A stretch of DNA of 64,000 nt from the NCBI RefSeq assembly GCF_014268495.2, contig NZ_CP077087.1, forward strand, positions 417,001 through 481,000, written 5' to 3'. A program made the position numbers and the translations under genes. Positions 52,110-61,091 of this stretch are shown here, piece after piece; within the stretch, counting starts at the first letter, position 1; every line of letters begins with the position of its first letter. The DNA is from Pseudomonas monsensis (GTDB lineage Bacteria; Pseudomonadota; Gammaproteobacteria; Pseudomonadales; Pseudomonadaceae). Below the pieces are notes generated by a model. That model had not been told where the DNA came from. It did no database searches and was given only the letters and a program-made list of their open reading frames with translations.

Positions 52110-54041
52110 ATGGATAGCCGAATGCCTGCCATTTATCGCGATGCTTTGCGTGCAGCGCTGCTCTATCTCGTGCTTGCCGTCCTCTGGCTGCTGGGCACTG
52201 ATCATTTATTAAACAGTTTCTTCGATAACGCCGTCGATCTTGCCCATTGGCAACTGATCAACGGTTACGTCTTTGCGGCAGTCAGTGCCGGGCTGATTTT
52301 TCTGGCGAGGGCGCGTTTGTGCGAGTTTCTCGGTATCGGTGCGCGTTTGCGTGAACGCCATGCCGATCGCGAGCGCCTGCGGCAGGCGGCGGCCGTATTC
52401 GACTGCACGCGCGAAGGCGTGTTGGTCACTGATCGCCAGGGCCTGATCGTGCACGTCAACCGGGCGTTCATCGAGATCACCGGATATCAGCGCGAAGAAG
52501 TCATCGGTCAGCAGCCCAGTCTGTTCAAGTCCGGTCATCACCCGCCGGGCTTCTATCAGGCGATGTTCGCCACGCTGGAGGCCAAAGGCGAGTGGAGTGG
52601 CGAGATCTGGAACCGTCGTAAAAGCGGCGAGATTTATCCACAGTGGCAAACCATCCGCGTCATTCATGATGACCAGAGCCGGCTCAGCCATTACGTCGCG
52701 GTGTTTTCCGACATCAGTGCGATCAAGGATTCCGAGCACGAACTCAAACACCTCGCGCACCACGATCCGCTCACGGATCTGCCCAACCGTCTGCTGTTCA
52801 GCGATCGTGCCGAGCAGGCGCTGGCGTCGGCGCAGGCGCACAAGCGCGGTTGCGCGTTGCTGATGCTCGATCTGGATCATTTCAAGATGATCAATGACAG
52901 CCTCGGCCATAACGTCGGCGATCGCTTGCTCAAAGCGGTGTCGGCGCGCTTGCAGGCGCTGTTCGGCCCCGGCATCACCCTGGCGCGACTGGGGGGCGAC
53001 GAATTCGCCGTGCTGGTGGAAAGTTGTCCACAACCGGGGCAGGCGGCGGCATTGGCCCAACGTATTCTCGACGCGCTCAAGGAGCCGTTTCGCCTTGAAA
53101 GCCACGAGTTGTTCATCAACGTCAGCATCGGCATCAGCCTGTTTCCCAGCGATGCGTTGAGCGCCGACCAATTGTTGCGCAACGCCGATGCCGCGTTGTT
53201 CAAGGCCAAGAGCAGTGGCCGCAACGGTTATGCCCTGTACACCGAAGAACTCACCGCCCACGCCCAGCAACGGGTCGAAATCGCGTTCGAGTTGCGCCGC
53301 GCCCTGGAGCAGCAGGAGTTGCGGGTTTACTACCAGCCGGTGCATGACCTGAAAACCGGTCGCCTGATCGGCGTCGAAGCGCTGGTGCGCTGGCAGCATC
53401 CGCAGCGAGGCCTGGTGTCGCCGGCGGAGTTCATTCCGATTGCCGAACGCACCGGCTTGATCGCCGAAATCGACGACTGGGTGATGCAGCAGGCGTGCCG
53501 GCAGATGTGCGCGTGGCAGCAGGCGGGCGTGGTGTTGTCGTTTGTCGCGGTGAACGTGTCGTCGCGGCTGTTTGCCCGTCGCGAGTTATATCAACAGGTG
53601 GCGCAAGTGCTGCACGATACCGGGCTGAATCCGGCTTGTCTGGAGCTGGAAGTCACCGAAAGTGCGGTGATGGACGACCCGGAAGTCGCGCTGGAACAGA
53701 TGCACCGTTTGCGTGAGCTGGGCATTCGCCTGGCCATTGATGACTTTGGCACTGGCTATTCGTCGCTGTTGCGGCTCAAACGTTTGCCGGTGCAGAAGTT
53801 GAAGATTGATCAGGGTTTCGTTGCCGGTCTGCCGTGGGACGAGGACGATGCGGCGATTGCCCGGGTGATCATCGCGCTGGCTCGCAGCATGGGGATGCAA
53901 GTGCATGCCGAGGGCATCGAGCAGGTCGAGCAGGCGGCGTTTCTGCTGGCGCAGGAGTGCGACCTGGGCCAGGGCTACTGGTTTGGGCGGCCGGTGCCGG
54001 CGGCGGAGCTTGATTGGGCGCGCGCGCCTGTTATCGGTTGA
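52110..54041 (+). CDS. Membrane PAS-GGDEF-EAL c-di-GMP enzyme
   Basis: A 643-residue protein. Two membrane helices (LLYLVLAVLWLLGTDHLL and INGYVFAAVSAGLIFLARARL) are followed by PAS (VFDCTREGVLVTDRQGLIVHVNRAF), GGDEF (intact: LARLGGDEFAVLVE) and EAL (intact: IGVEALVRWQHP, ELEVTESAVMDD, IDDFGTGYSSL, KIDQGFV). No RxxD inhibition site precedes GGDEF. It may both make and break c-di-GMP; the balance cannot be read from sequence. The start is uncertain: ATG 52110 or ATG 52122, the latter with a better-placed GGA. TATAAT at 52083-52088 is a likely -10 box. Confidence 0.88.
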   Translation: MDSRMPAIYRDALRAALLYLVLAVLWLLGTDHLLNSFFDNAVDLAHWQLINGYVFAAVSAGLIFLARARLCEFLGIGARLRERHADRERLRQAAAVFDCTREGVLVTDRQGLIVHVNRAFIEITGYQREEVIGQQPSLFKSGHHPPGFYQAMFATLEAKGEWSGEIWNRRKSGEIYPQWQTIRVIHDDQSRLSHYVAVFSDISAIKDSEHELKHLAHHDPLTDLPNRLLFSDRAEQALASAQAHKRGCALLMLDLDHFKMINDSLGHNVGDRLLKAVSARLQALFGPGITLARLGGDEFAVLVESCPQPGQAAALAQRILDALKEPFRLESHELFINVSIGISLFPSDALSADQLLRNADAALFKAKSSGRNGYALYTEELTAHAQQRVEIAFELRRALEQQELRVYYQPVHDLKTGRLIGVEALVRWQHPQRGLVSPAEFIPIAERTGLIAEIDDWVMQQACRQMCAWQQAGVVLSFVAVNVSSRLFARRELYQQVAQVLHDTGLNPACLELEVTESAVMDDPEVALEQMHRLRELGIRLAIDDFGTGYSSLLRLKRLPVQKLKIDQGFVAGLPWDEDDAAIARVIIALARSMGMQVHAEGIEQVEQAAFLLAQECDLGQGYWFGRPVPAAELDWARAPVIG

Positions 54042-54049
54042 ATCCGATC

Positions 54050-54142
54050 TTGTGGCGGGGGAGCTTGCTCCCGCTCGAGTACGATGCGCTCGGTTTTTTG
54101 GGTCTGCTGCGCAGCCCGGCGCGAGCAAGCTCCCTCGCCACA
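54050..54142. repeat. Inverted REP pair
   Basis: TGTGGCGGGGGAGCTTGCTC at the left and GAGCAAGCTCCCTCGCCACA at the right. It lies just after the EAL gene stop. Confidence 0.8.
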
Positions 54143-54220
54143 GGGGTTGCGGTGTTCTTGAGTACCGGGAAAGCGCGCAAACCCTTGTCCCGTCAGATAA
54201 TGTTTTTCAGTTATATAAAC

Positions 54221-54265
54221 ATTCTTAAATAGTCTTTTTAAGAATATCTGCGCCTCTCTTATATT
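54221..54265 (+). promoter_or_regulatory. Candidate promoter and operator of the sulfate uptake genes
   Basis: A perfect inverted repeat ATTCTTAAA-N7-TTTAAGAAT (54221-54245) overlaps the -35 region of a TATATT -10 box (54260-54265). The region is AT-rich in a GC-rich context. The place fits an activator such as CysB, but no binding consensus was matched. Confidence 0.5.
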
Positions 54266-54327
54266 GCTCCCACGCCGAACGCAGTGCCGCCCACTGCCAG
54301 GCATATCCCATTCAAAGGAGCAGCACC

Positions 54328-54510
54328 ATGAGCGCATCCCTTCGCAGCGTTGACGGTCAGGACGAAACCACCATCTTGCGTGAAATCCAGAGCGCCCTGC
54401 GCGATCTGCGGTTCGGCGCGGTGGAGATCACTGTGCACAACGCCCAGGTCGTGCAGATCGAGCGCAAAGAGAAATTCCGTTTGCAGCAACCCGGTAAACA
54501 ACCGGGCTGA
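54328..54510 (+). CDS. YezD family small protein (DUF2292)
   Basis: A 60-residue protein (ILREIQSALRDLRFGAVEITVHNAQVVQIERKEKFRLQ) that matches DUF2292/YezD. The family sits beside sulfate and sulfonate uptake genes in many bacteria. AAGGAG is eight bases before the ATG. It leads the sulfate uptake genes, separated from sbp by a REP palindrome. Confidence 0.88.
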   Translation: MSASLRSVDGQDETTILREIQSALRDLRFGAVEITVHNAQVVQIERKEKFRLQQPGKQPG

Positions 54511-54521
54511 TTTGAAGAGCC

Positions 54522-54591
54522 AAGGATCGCAGCCTGCGGCAGCGCCTGCAGGGGATTGTGCGCAGACGCTGCCGAAGGCTGCGATCTTTTG
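54522..54591. repeat. REP-type palindrome (GGATCGCAGC family)
   Basis: AGGATCGCAGCCTGCGGCAG and GCTGCCGAAGGCTGCGATC form the arms, the same family as 12784-12842. It sits between yezD and sbp. Confidence 0.8.
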
Positions 54592-54658
54592 AACCGGCAC
54601 CACGCTTTCCGAAATACATAAGAAAAAGCCACCACCTAGAATTCCAGGAGCTTTCACC

Positions 54659-55672
54659 ATGTCGTCGATTCGCCGTTACGCTTTGGCCGCCCTGGCCAGC
54701 GCTGTGTTTGCCGGTTCCGCCGTTGCCAAGGATTACGAACTGCTCAACGTGTCGTATGACCCGACGCGCGAGCTGTATCAGGACTACAACGCTGAATTCA
54801 TCAAGTTCTGGCAGAAGGACCATGCCGGCGACACCGTGAAAATCCAGCAATCCCACGGCGGTTCGGGCAAGCAGGGCCGTGCGGTGATCGACGGTCTGCG
54901 CGCCGACGTTGTGACCCTGGCCCTGGCCGGCGACATCGACGAAATCGCCAAGCTCGGCAAGACCCTGCCGGTCGACTGGCAGAAGCGTCTGCCGGACGCC
55001 AGCACCCCGTACACCTCGACCATCGTGTTCCTGGTGCGCAAGGGCAACCCGAAAGGCATCAAGGACTGGGGCGACCTGATCAAGAACGACGTCTCGGTGA
55101 TCACCCCGAACCCGAAAACCTCCGGCGGTGCGCGCTGGAACTTCCTCGCCGCGTGGGCCTACGGCCTGAAAGCCAACGGCGGCAGTGAAGAAAAAGCCAA
55201 AGAGTACGTACAGACCCTGTTCAAGCACGTGCCCGTACTCGATACCGGTGCTCGCGGTTCGACCATCACTTTTGTCAACAACGGTCAGGGTGACGTGTTG
55301 CTGGCCTGGGAAAACGAAGCGTTCCTGGCGCTGAAAGAAGATGGCGGCGCGGACAAGTTCGACATCGTCGTGCCGTCGCTGTCGATTCTCGCCGAACCGC
55401 CGGTGGCGGTGGTCGACAAGAACGCCGAGAAGAAAGGCAACGAGCAGATCGCCGAAGCCTATTTGAAACACCTGTACAGCCCGGCCGGTCAGGAGATCGC
55501 CGCGAAAAACTTCTACCGTCCGCGTGACAAGGACGTGGCGGCGAAGTACGCCCAGCAGTTCCCGAAACTGGAACTGGTGACCATCGACAAGGACTTCGGC
55601 GGCTGGAAAACCGCGCAACCGAAATTCTTCAATGACGGTGGCGTGTTCGACCAGATCTATCAGGCGCAGTAA
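54659..55672 (+). CDS. sbp: Sulfate-binding periplasmic protein
   Basis: A 337-residue protein with a signal peptide (RYALAALASAVFAGSAVAKD) and the sulfate-binding family pattern: LLNVSYDPTRELYQDYN, QSHGGSGKQGRAVIDGLRADVVTLAL, NPKTSGGARWNFLAAWAYG, DTGARGSTITFVNNGQGDVLLAWENEA. It delivers sulfate to the CysTWA transporter. CCAGGAG precedes the ATG. It is separated from cysT by a long REP pair. Confidence 0.95.
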   Translation: MSSIRRYALAALASAVFAGSAVAKDYELLNVSYDPTRELYQDYNAEFIKFWQKDHAGDTVKIQQSHGGSGKQGRAVIDGLRADVVTLALAGDIDEIAKLGKTLPVDWQKRLPDASTPYTSTIVFLVRKGNPKGIKDWGDLIKNDVSVITPNPKTSGGARWNFLAAWAYGLKANGGSEEKAKEYVQTLFKHVPVLDTGARGSTITFVNNGQGDVLLAWENEAFLALKEDGGADKFDIVVPSLSILAEPPVAVVDKNAEKKGNEQIAEAYLKHLYSPAGQEIAAKNFYRPRDKDVAAKYAQQFPKLELVTIDKDFGGWKTAQPKFFNDGGVFDQIYQAQ

Positions 55673-55710
55673 TCTGACCCACAATGAGCCTGATGCTCAG
55701 GCACGAAACC

Positions 55711-55876
55711 ATGTGGGAGCGGGCTTTTGTGGCGAGGGGATTCATCCCCGTCGGGCTACGCAGTAGCCCCGAAATCGGCAAATGCGGGAAACCAGGCACA
55801 CCGCATGCGATGGTTTTGGGGCAGCTACGCTGCCCATCGGGGATAAATCCCCTCGCCACAGAGCCCGCTCCCACAT
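55711..55876. repeat. Long inverted REP pair between sbp and cysT
   Basis: Arms of about 39 bp each (55711-55750 and 55838-55876) combine GTGGGAGCGGGC with GGCGAGGGGATTCATCCCCG. This is the longest pair in the window and would form a strong stem in the sbp-cysT transcript. Confidence 0.88.
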
Positions 55877-55902
55877 TGATGCGTTTTTAACCAAGGACTT
55901 TT

Positions 55903-56721
55903 ATGTCGCGTCGTATCTCCCCCGTCATACCCGGCTTCGGGCTGACGCTGGGTTACACCTTGGTGTACCTCAGCCTGATTGTGCTCATCCCGCTGGCGGC
56001 GATGTTCGTCCACGCCGCCCAACTCACCTGGGATCAGTTCTGGACGATCATCTCCGCCCCGCGCGTGCTGGCCGCTCTGAAGCTGAGCTTCGGCACCGCC
56101 CTGTGTGCGGCGATCATCAACGGCATCATCGGTACGCTGCTGGCCTGGGTGCTGGTGCGCTACACCTTCCCGGGGCGCAAGGTGATCGACGCGATGATCG
56201 ACCTGCCGTTCGCCCTGCCGACGGCCGTGGCCGGTATCGCCCTGACCGCGTTGTACACCCCGACCGGACTGGTCGGGCAGTTCGCCGCCGACCTCGGTTT
56301 CAAGATCGCCTACACGCCGTTGGGCATCACCCTCGCGCTGACCTTCGTGACCCTGCCGTTCGTGGTGCGCACGGTGCAGCCGGTGCTCGCCGATATTCCC
56401 CGTGAAGTCGAAGAAGCTGCTGCCTGCCTCGGCGCGAAACCGCTGCAAGTGTTCCGTCATATCCTCCTGCCAGCGCTGTTGCCCGCCTGGCTGACCGGTT
56501 TTGCCCTGGCCTTCGCTCGTGGTGTCGGCGAGTACGGTTCGGTGATTTTCATTGCCGGTAACATGCCGATGAAAACCGAGATCCTGCCACTGCTGATCAT
56601 GGTCAAGCTCGACCAATACGATTACACCGGCGCCACTTCCATCGGCGTGCTGATGCTGGTGGTTTCCTTCGTCCTGTTGCTGCTGATCAACTTGCTGCAG
56701 CGGCGTATCGAAACCCCATAA
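55903..56721 (+). CDS. cysT: CysT, sulfate ABC transporter permease
   Basis: A 272-residue permease with six or seven membrane helices and the EAA loop (EVEEAAACLGAKPLQVFRHILLPALLPAWLTGFALAFARGVGEYGSVIFIAGN). It forms the inner membrane channel with CysW. AAGGAC stands five bases before the ATG. Also called CysU. Confidence 0.94.
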   Translation: MSRRISPVIPGFGLTLGYTLVYLSLIVLIPLAAMFVHAAQLTWDQFWTIISAPRVLAALKLSFGTALCAAIINGIIGTLLAWVLVRYTFPGRKVIDAMIDLPFALPTAVAGIALTALYTPTGLVGQFAADLGFKIAYTPLGITLALTFVTLPFVVRTVQPVLADIPREVEEAAACLGAKPLQVFRHILLPALLPAWLTGFALAFARGVGEYGSVIFIAGNMPMKTEILPLLIMVKLDQYDYTGATSIGVLMLVVSFVLLLLINLLQRRIETP

Positions 56722-56734
56722 GGAGGCGCGAACC

Positions 56735-57607
56735 ATGTCCCAATCGTCTATTGCGGCCGCGTCCTCGGCCAACGCTGCGCGCCGTGGCAGTGCCACTTCG
56801 CGCAGAATCCTGATCGGTCTAGGCTGGCTGATCTTTTTCCTGTTTCTGGTGTTGCCGCTGTTCATCGTGGTGTCGCAAGGTTTGAAGAACGGCCTTGGCG
56901 CGTTCTTCACTGCGATCTTTGAACCGGACGCGCTGTCGGCGCTGAAACTCACGGTGATCGCGGTGCTGATTTCGGTGCCGCTGAACCTGGTGTTCGGCGT
57001 CAGCGCTGCGTGGTGCGTGAGCAAATACTCGTTCCGCGGCAAGAGCATGCTGGTAACGCTGATCGACCTGCCGTTCTCGGTATCGCCGGTGATCGCCGGT
57101 CTGGTCTATGTGCTGATGTTCGGCGCCCAGGGCCTGTTCGGGCCGTGGCTGCAGGATCACGACATCCAGATCGTGTTCGCCCTGCCGGGCATCGTGCTGG
57201 CGACGATCTTCGTCACCGTGCCGTTCGTGGCCCGTGAGCTGATCCCGCTGATGCAGGAACAAGGCACTCAGGAAGAGGAGGCTGCGCGGCTGCTCGGCGC
57301 CAACGGCTGGCAAATGTTCTGGCATGTCACCGTGCCCAACATCAAATGGGGCCTGATCTATGGCGTGGTCCTGTGTACCGCACGGGCCATGGGTGAATTC
57401 GGTGCGGTGTCGGTGGTCTCCGGGCACATTCGCGGGGTGACCAACACCTTGCCGCTGCACGTCGAGATCCTCTACAACGAATACAACCACGTGGCCGCGT
57501 TCGCCGTGGCGAGCCTGTTGCTGATCCTGGCGCTCTTCATCCTGCTGCTCAAGCAGTGGAGCGAAAACCGTATCAACCGCCTGCGCGCCAGCGCCGCGGA
57601 GGAATAA
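56735..57607 (+). CDS. cysW: CysW, sulfate ABC transporter permease
   Basis: A 290-residue permease with the EAA loop (EEAARLLGANGWQMFWHVTVPNIKWGLIYGVVLCTARAMGEFGAVSVVSGHIRG). The N-terminal 25 residues are Ser/Ala-rich and longer than in E. coli CysW. AAGGAGG precedes the ATG; 13 bases separate it from cysT. Confidence 0.94.
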   Translation: MSQSSIAAASSANAARRGSATSRRILIGLGWLIFFLFLVLPLFIVVSQGLKNGLGAFFTAIFEPDALSALKLTVIAVLISVPLNLVFGVSAAWCVSKYSFRGKSMLVTLIDLPFSVSPVIAGLVYVLMFGAQGLFGPWLQDHDIQIVFALPGIVLATIFVTVPFVARELIPLMQEQGTQEEEAARLLGANGWQMFWHVTVPNIKWGLIYGVVLCTARAMGEFGAVSVVSGHIRGVTNTLPLHVEILYNEYNHVAAFAVASLLLILALFILLLKQWSENRINRLRASAAEE

Positions 57608-57610
57608 TTC

Positions 57611-58600
57611 ATGTCGATCGAAGTGCGTAACGTCAGCAAGAATTTCAATGCGTTCAAGGCGCTGGACAACATCAGCCTGGACATTCACAGCGGTGAGCTG
57701 GTCGCGCTGCTCGGTCCGTCGGGCTGCGGCAAGACCACGCTGCTGCGGATCATCGCCGGCCTGGAAACCCCGGATCAGGGCAACATCGTCTTTCACGGTG
57801 AAGACGTCTCCGGCCACGACGTGCGTGATCGCAACGTCGGTTTCGTGTTCCAGCACTACGCGCTGTTCCGCCACATGACGGTGTTCGACAACGTTGCGTT
57901 CGGCCTGCGCATGAAACCGAAAAACCAGCGCCCGAGCGAAAGCCAGATCGCGACCAAGGTCCACGAACTGCTGAACATGGTGCAGCTCGACTGGTTGGCG
58001 GATCGCTACCCGGAACAACTGTCCGGTGGTCAGCGTCAGCGTATCGCCCTGGCTCGTGCCTTGGCGGTGGAGCCGAAAGTGTTGTTGCTGGATGAACCGT
58101 TCGGCGCCCTCGACGCCAAGGTGCGCAAAGAGCTGCGCCGCTGGCTCGCGCGTTTGCACGAAGACATCAACCTCACTTCCGTTTTCGTGACCCACGATCA
58201 GGAAGAAGCGATGGAAGTCGCCGACCGTATCGTGGTGATGAACAAGGGCGTGATCGAGCAGATCGGCTCACCGGGTGACGTTTACGAAAACCCGGCCAGC
58301 GACTTCGTTTATCACTTCCTCGGCGATTCGAACCGCTTGCTGCTCAGCGACGACAACCACGTGCTGTTCCGCCCGCACGAAGTGTCGTTGTCCAAACATG
58401 AGCTGGAAGATCACCATGCCGCTGAAGTGCGCGATATCCGCCCGTTGGGCGCGACCACGCGGGTGACGTTGAAGGTGGAAGGGCAGACGGATCTGATCGA
58501 GGCCGAAGTGGTGAAAGACCATGACAGCCTGATCGGCCTAGCCAAGGGTGAAACCCTGTTCTTCAAACCGAAGGTCTGGCAGAAAGTCGCTAACCTCTAA
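57611..58600 (+). CDS. cysA: CysA, sulfate ABC transporter ATPase
   Basis: A 329-residue ABC ATPase with Walker A (GPSGCGKTT), signature LSGGQRQRIALARAL, Walker B (VLLLDEPFGALD) and the H-loop (VTHDQEEAMEVAD). A TOBE-like C-terminal domain of about 90 residues follows. It powers sulfate import through CysTW. GAGGA precedes the ATG, three bases after the cysW stop. Confidence 0.96.
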   Translation: MSIEVRNVSKNFNAFKALDNISLDIHSGELVALLGPSGCGKTTLLRIIAGLETPDQGNIVFHGEDVSGHDVRDRNVGFVFQHYALFRHMTVFDNVAFGLRMKPKNQRPSESQIATKVHELLNMVQLDWLADRYPEQLSGGQRQRIALARALAVEPKVLLLDEPFGALDAKVRKELRRWLARLHEDINLTSVFVTHDQEEAMEVADRIVVMNKGVIEQIGSPGDVYENPASDFVYHFLGDSNRLLLSDDNHVLFRPHEVSLSKHELEDHHAAEVRDIRPLGATTRVTLKVEGQTDLIEAEVVKDHDSLIGLAKGETLFFKPKVWQKVANL

Positions 58601-58609
58601 GATCAAAAG

Positions 58610-58704
58610 CTTCGCGAGCAAGCTCGCTCCCACAGGGAACTCGGTCGGACATGAAGTTTGTGTTCAGCACCCGTCCACTGTGGGAGCGAGCTTGCTCGCG
58701 AAAG
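58610..58704. repeat. Inverted REP pair
   Basis: CTTCGCGAGCAAGCTCGCTC and its inverse (58678-58704) across about 42 bp, between the converging cysA and Mpo1-like genes. Same family as 21077-21144. Confidence 0.85.
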
Positions 58705-58708
58705 GGAT

Positions 58709-59233
58709 CTACACAGCCGCACGATTCGGATTGACTCGCACCACCCCCGCCCGCGCTTCGATCTGCTCTTTCAGTTCATGGCGCATGCCGAGCATGAACG
58801 CCAGTTCGGCGACGACAAACAACGGCCCGACAATCAGCCCGCTGACGTCATCGACAAACGCCGGTTTGCGCCCTTCATAGTGATGGCCGACAAACTGGAT
58901 CACCCAGCCGATCACAAACATCGCCAGCCCGCTGCTGAGCCAGACCAGGGTGCTCTGCTGTGCCAGCGCGTGTCCGGCCCAGACCGACAGGCCCATCAAC
59001 AGCGTCATCAGAGCGCCAAGCTTCAGTTCCAGGCGCAGGTAGAACCACGCCGAAGCCAGTGCCAGCAGCACCGCCGGCGATAGCCACAAGCCGCCCAGTG
59101 ACCACTCTGGTCGCGACAACAGCACCGCCACCGCCACCACAATCAGCGGAATGCCGATAAAGTGGCTGGCGATGTTGCGTGGGTCACGGTGGTAGGCGGC
59201 GTATTGACTCAGATGATCGACGAGGCTTTTCAT
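58709..59233 (-). CDS. Mpo1-like (DUF962) membrane protein
   Basis: A 174-residue protein with four membrane helices. SLVDHLSQYAAYHRDPRNIASHFIGIPLIV has the family His-Asp-x-x-N-x-x-x-H pattern, and FVGHHYEGRKPAFVDDV holds the second His pair. In yeast, Mpo1 oxidises 2-hydroxy fatty acids with iron. The bacterial substrate is unknown. AGGAGG precedes the ATG at 59233. It is divergent from the Crp-type gene. Confidence 0.86.
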   Translation of the reverse strand: MKSLVDHLSQYAAYHRDPRNIASHFIGIPLIVVAVAVLLSRPEWSLGGLWLSPAVLLALASAWFYLRLELKLGALMTLLMGLSVWAGHALAQQSTLVWLSSGLAMFVIGWVIQFVGHHYEGRKPAFVDDVSGLIVGPLFVVAELAFMLGMRHELKEQIEARAGVVRVNPNRAAV

Positions 59234-59315
59234 TGTTGTTCCTCCTGTAGGGTGAGCGCAGCATGCCCCGGGTTCGGCGTTCGCTCTGTCAGGCAGGCGA
59301 CAATTGGGAGTGATC

Positions 59316-59993
59316 ATGGATAAGCGTTCACAGTTGATGACCGGGCAATGGTTCAGTCATCTGCCGGCATCCTTTCAGGATAGTCTGCTGGCGGCAGCCC
59401 GGGAGCGGCGGCTGACGGCGGGGCAGCGCCTGTTCCAGCGCGGCGATGCGCCGTGCGGGTTGTACGCGGTGCTCGACGGCGCGATCCGCATCGGCGCGGT
59501 CAGCGAGCAGGGCAAGGAGGCGTTGCTGAGCCTGGTGGAAGCGCCGCACTGGTTCGGCGAAATCTGCCTGTTCGACGGTCAGCCGCGCACCCATGATGCT
59601 TACGCCGTCGGGCCGTGCACCCTGGTGAACATTCCACAGACCACCTTGCTGAAAATTCTCGACGAGCACCCGCTGTACTGGCGGCATCTGGCGCTGCTGA
59701 TGAGCCAGAAATTGCGCCTGACCTTCATCAACCTCGAACAGCTCAGTTTGCTCCCGGCCCCGGCGCGTCTGGCCCATCGTCTGCTGATGATCGCCGAAGG
59801 CTACGGCGAACTCGACCCGCCCCGGCGGATGCTGCAACTGCCGCAGGAACAACTGGCGTCGATGCTGTCGCTGTCACGGCAGACCACCAACCAGATCCTC
59901 AAGGATTTGCAGGCTCAGGGGATTATCGGACTGGGTTACGGCGAGATCGAGATCCTCGATGCCGCGCGATTGCGGGCACTGGCCACACTCTAA
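59316..59993 (+). CDS. Crp/Fnr family transcriptional regulator
   Basis: A 225-residue protein with an effector-binding beta-roll (about 20-130: GQRLFQRGDAPCGLYAVLDGAIRIG, WFGEICLFDGQPRTHDAYAVG) and a Crp-type HTH (about 150-215: LPQEQLASMLSLSRQTTNQILKDLQAQGIIGLGYGEIEIL). The N-terminal Cys cluster of oxygen-sensing Fnr is absent, so a nucleotide or other ligand is likely. GGGAG stands six bases before the ATG. Its target could include the divergent Mpo1-like gene. Confidence 0.9.
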   Translation: MDKRSQLMTGQWFSHLPASFQDSLLAAARERRLTAGQRLFQRGDAPCGLYAVLDGAIRIGAVSEQGKEALLSLVEAPHWFGEICLFDGQPRTHDAYAVGPCTLVNIPQTTLLKILDEHPLYWRHLALLMSQKLRLTFINLEQLSLLPAPARLAHRLLMIAEGYGELDPPRRMLQLPQEQLASMLSLSRQTTNQILKDLQAQGIIGLGYGEIEILDAARLRALATL

Positions 59994-60011
59994 AATCTGG
60001 CACCGATCCAT

Positions 60012-60100
60012 TGTAGGGGTGAGCCTGCTCGCGATAGCGGTGTGTCAGCCAACACATCATGAACTGATTCACCGTTATCGCGAGCAGGCTCACTTCTAAA
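60012..60100. repeat. Inverted REP pair
   Basis: GTGAGCCTGCTCGCGATAGC and TTATCGCGAGCAGGCTCAC face each other between the converging Crp-type and uraH genes. This is another REP variant (GAGCCTGCTCGCGATA). Confidence 0.82.
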
Positions 60101-60117
60101 GGGGCAACGTGCGTGAC

Positions 60118-60528
60118 TTACGAACCGCGATAGGTCGAGAAACCATACGGGCTGAGCAGCAACGGGATGTGGTAGTGCTGGTCAGTCTGCTTAACCTGGA
60201 AAATCACAGGAATCTCCGGGAAAAACGTCTCGCGTTTGGCCTTTTCGAAATACTCGCCAGTCTTGAACACCACCCGGTACTCGCCGGCCTCGAAAGGCTG
60301 TTTGGCCGGGAACAGTTCGGCGATGCGCCCCTGTTCGTTGGTGGTGCCCTGAGCCAGCGGTTGCCAGTTCTGGCCGACGTGTTTTTCCAGGGTCACGTTG
60401 ATGCCGGGGGACGGCAGGCCGTTTTCCAGATTGAGCACGTGCACGCTCAGTGGATTGCCGGCGGCCAGCGCCAGGCTGGAAACGGCGCTCAGGCCGAGTG
60501 CGGCGAAGGTCATGCGCAGGGTGGTCAT
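60118..60528 (-). CDS. uraH: Periplasmic 5-hydroxyisourate hydrolase (transthyretin-like)
   Basis: A 136-residue protein with a signal peptide (FAALGLSAVSSLALAAGN) and the HIU hydrolase fold: LSVHVLNLENGLPSPGINVTLEK (catalytic His), GRIAELFPA (Arg), HYHIPLLLSPYGFSTYRGS ending in the signature YRGS. It hydrolyses 5-hydroxyisourate to OHCU in uric acid breakdown. The signal peptide makes it periplasmic, as in E. coli HiuH (YedX). It is 11 bases downstream of the HbpS-like gene, in one operon. Confidence 0.93.
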   Translation of the reverse strand: MTTLRMTFAALGLSAVSSLALAAGNPLSVHVLNLENGLPSPGINVTLEKHVGQNWQPLAQGTTNEQGRIAELFPAKQPFEAGEYRVVFKTGEYFEKAKRETFFPEIPVIFQVKQTDQHYHIPLLLSPYGFSTYRGS

Positions 60529-60539
60529 GGTCAGACTCC

Positions 60540-61025
60540 TTATTGGGAACGGGTGAGGGTCAGGCCGGCCTGTTCGGCGGCCTTGATGGCACAGCTTTCG
60601 TCTTGCTCGCCGCCACCGGAGCCGGCCACGCCCATGGCGCCGACCAGTTCACTGCCGGCAAATAACGGGATGCCGCCGCCGAGCAACAGCAACTCGTCGA
60701 GGGTGTTGAGGTTGGCGGTGTCCGGGTTGCTGCGGGCGCGCTCGGCGAACAGCCGGGTCGGGGTTTTCGTCGACAGCGCGGTGTACGCCTTACGCTGACT
60801 GGCGGCGGTGTTGTGCGAGCCGATGCCATCGCCGCGCAAGGTCACCAGCAGGTTGCCGCCACGGTCGAGCACCGACACCGTGCCCGTGCAGTTACTCATT
60901 GCCGTATCGGCCAGCAGGCGTGCGGTTTTCAGATCAAGGTCGGCGTGACGCGGCAGGTCAGGGCCAGCGAAGGCGCTGGCGCTCAGGCCGATGGCGAGGC
61001 TCGCGGCAAGGTATTTGAAGGTCAT
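60540..61025 (-). CDS. GlcG/HbpS family heme-binding-like secreted protein
   Basis: A 161-residue protein with a signal peptide (LAASLAIGLSASAFAGPD) and the HbpS/GlcG fold (TARLLADTAMSNCTGTVSVLDRGGNLLVTLRGDGIG, LLLLGGGIPLFAGSELVGAMGVAGSGGGEQDESCA). HbpS binds heme and aquo-cobalamin in Streptomyces and protects against oxidants; here it is probably periplasmic. It is the first gene of the pair with uraH and divergent from the two-component system. Confidence 0.87.
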   Translation of the reverse strand: MTFKYLAASLAIGLSASAFAGPDLPRHADLDLKTARLLADTAMSNCTGTVSVLDRGGNLLVTLRGDGIGSHNTAASQRKAYTALSTKTPTRLFAERARSNPDTANLNTLDELLLLGGGIPLFAGSELVGAMGVAGSGGGEQDESCAIKAAEQAGLTLTRSQ

Positions 61026-61091
61026 GAGCAGGCTCCGAAAGCGAAGGACCTCACCTTAGCCGCCGGTCTTCGTCAGAACCCCGTCAGTCGG

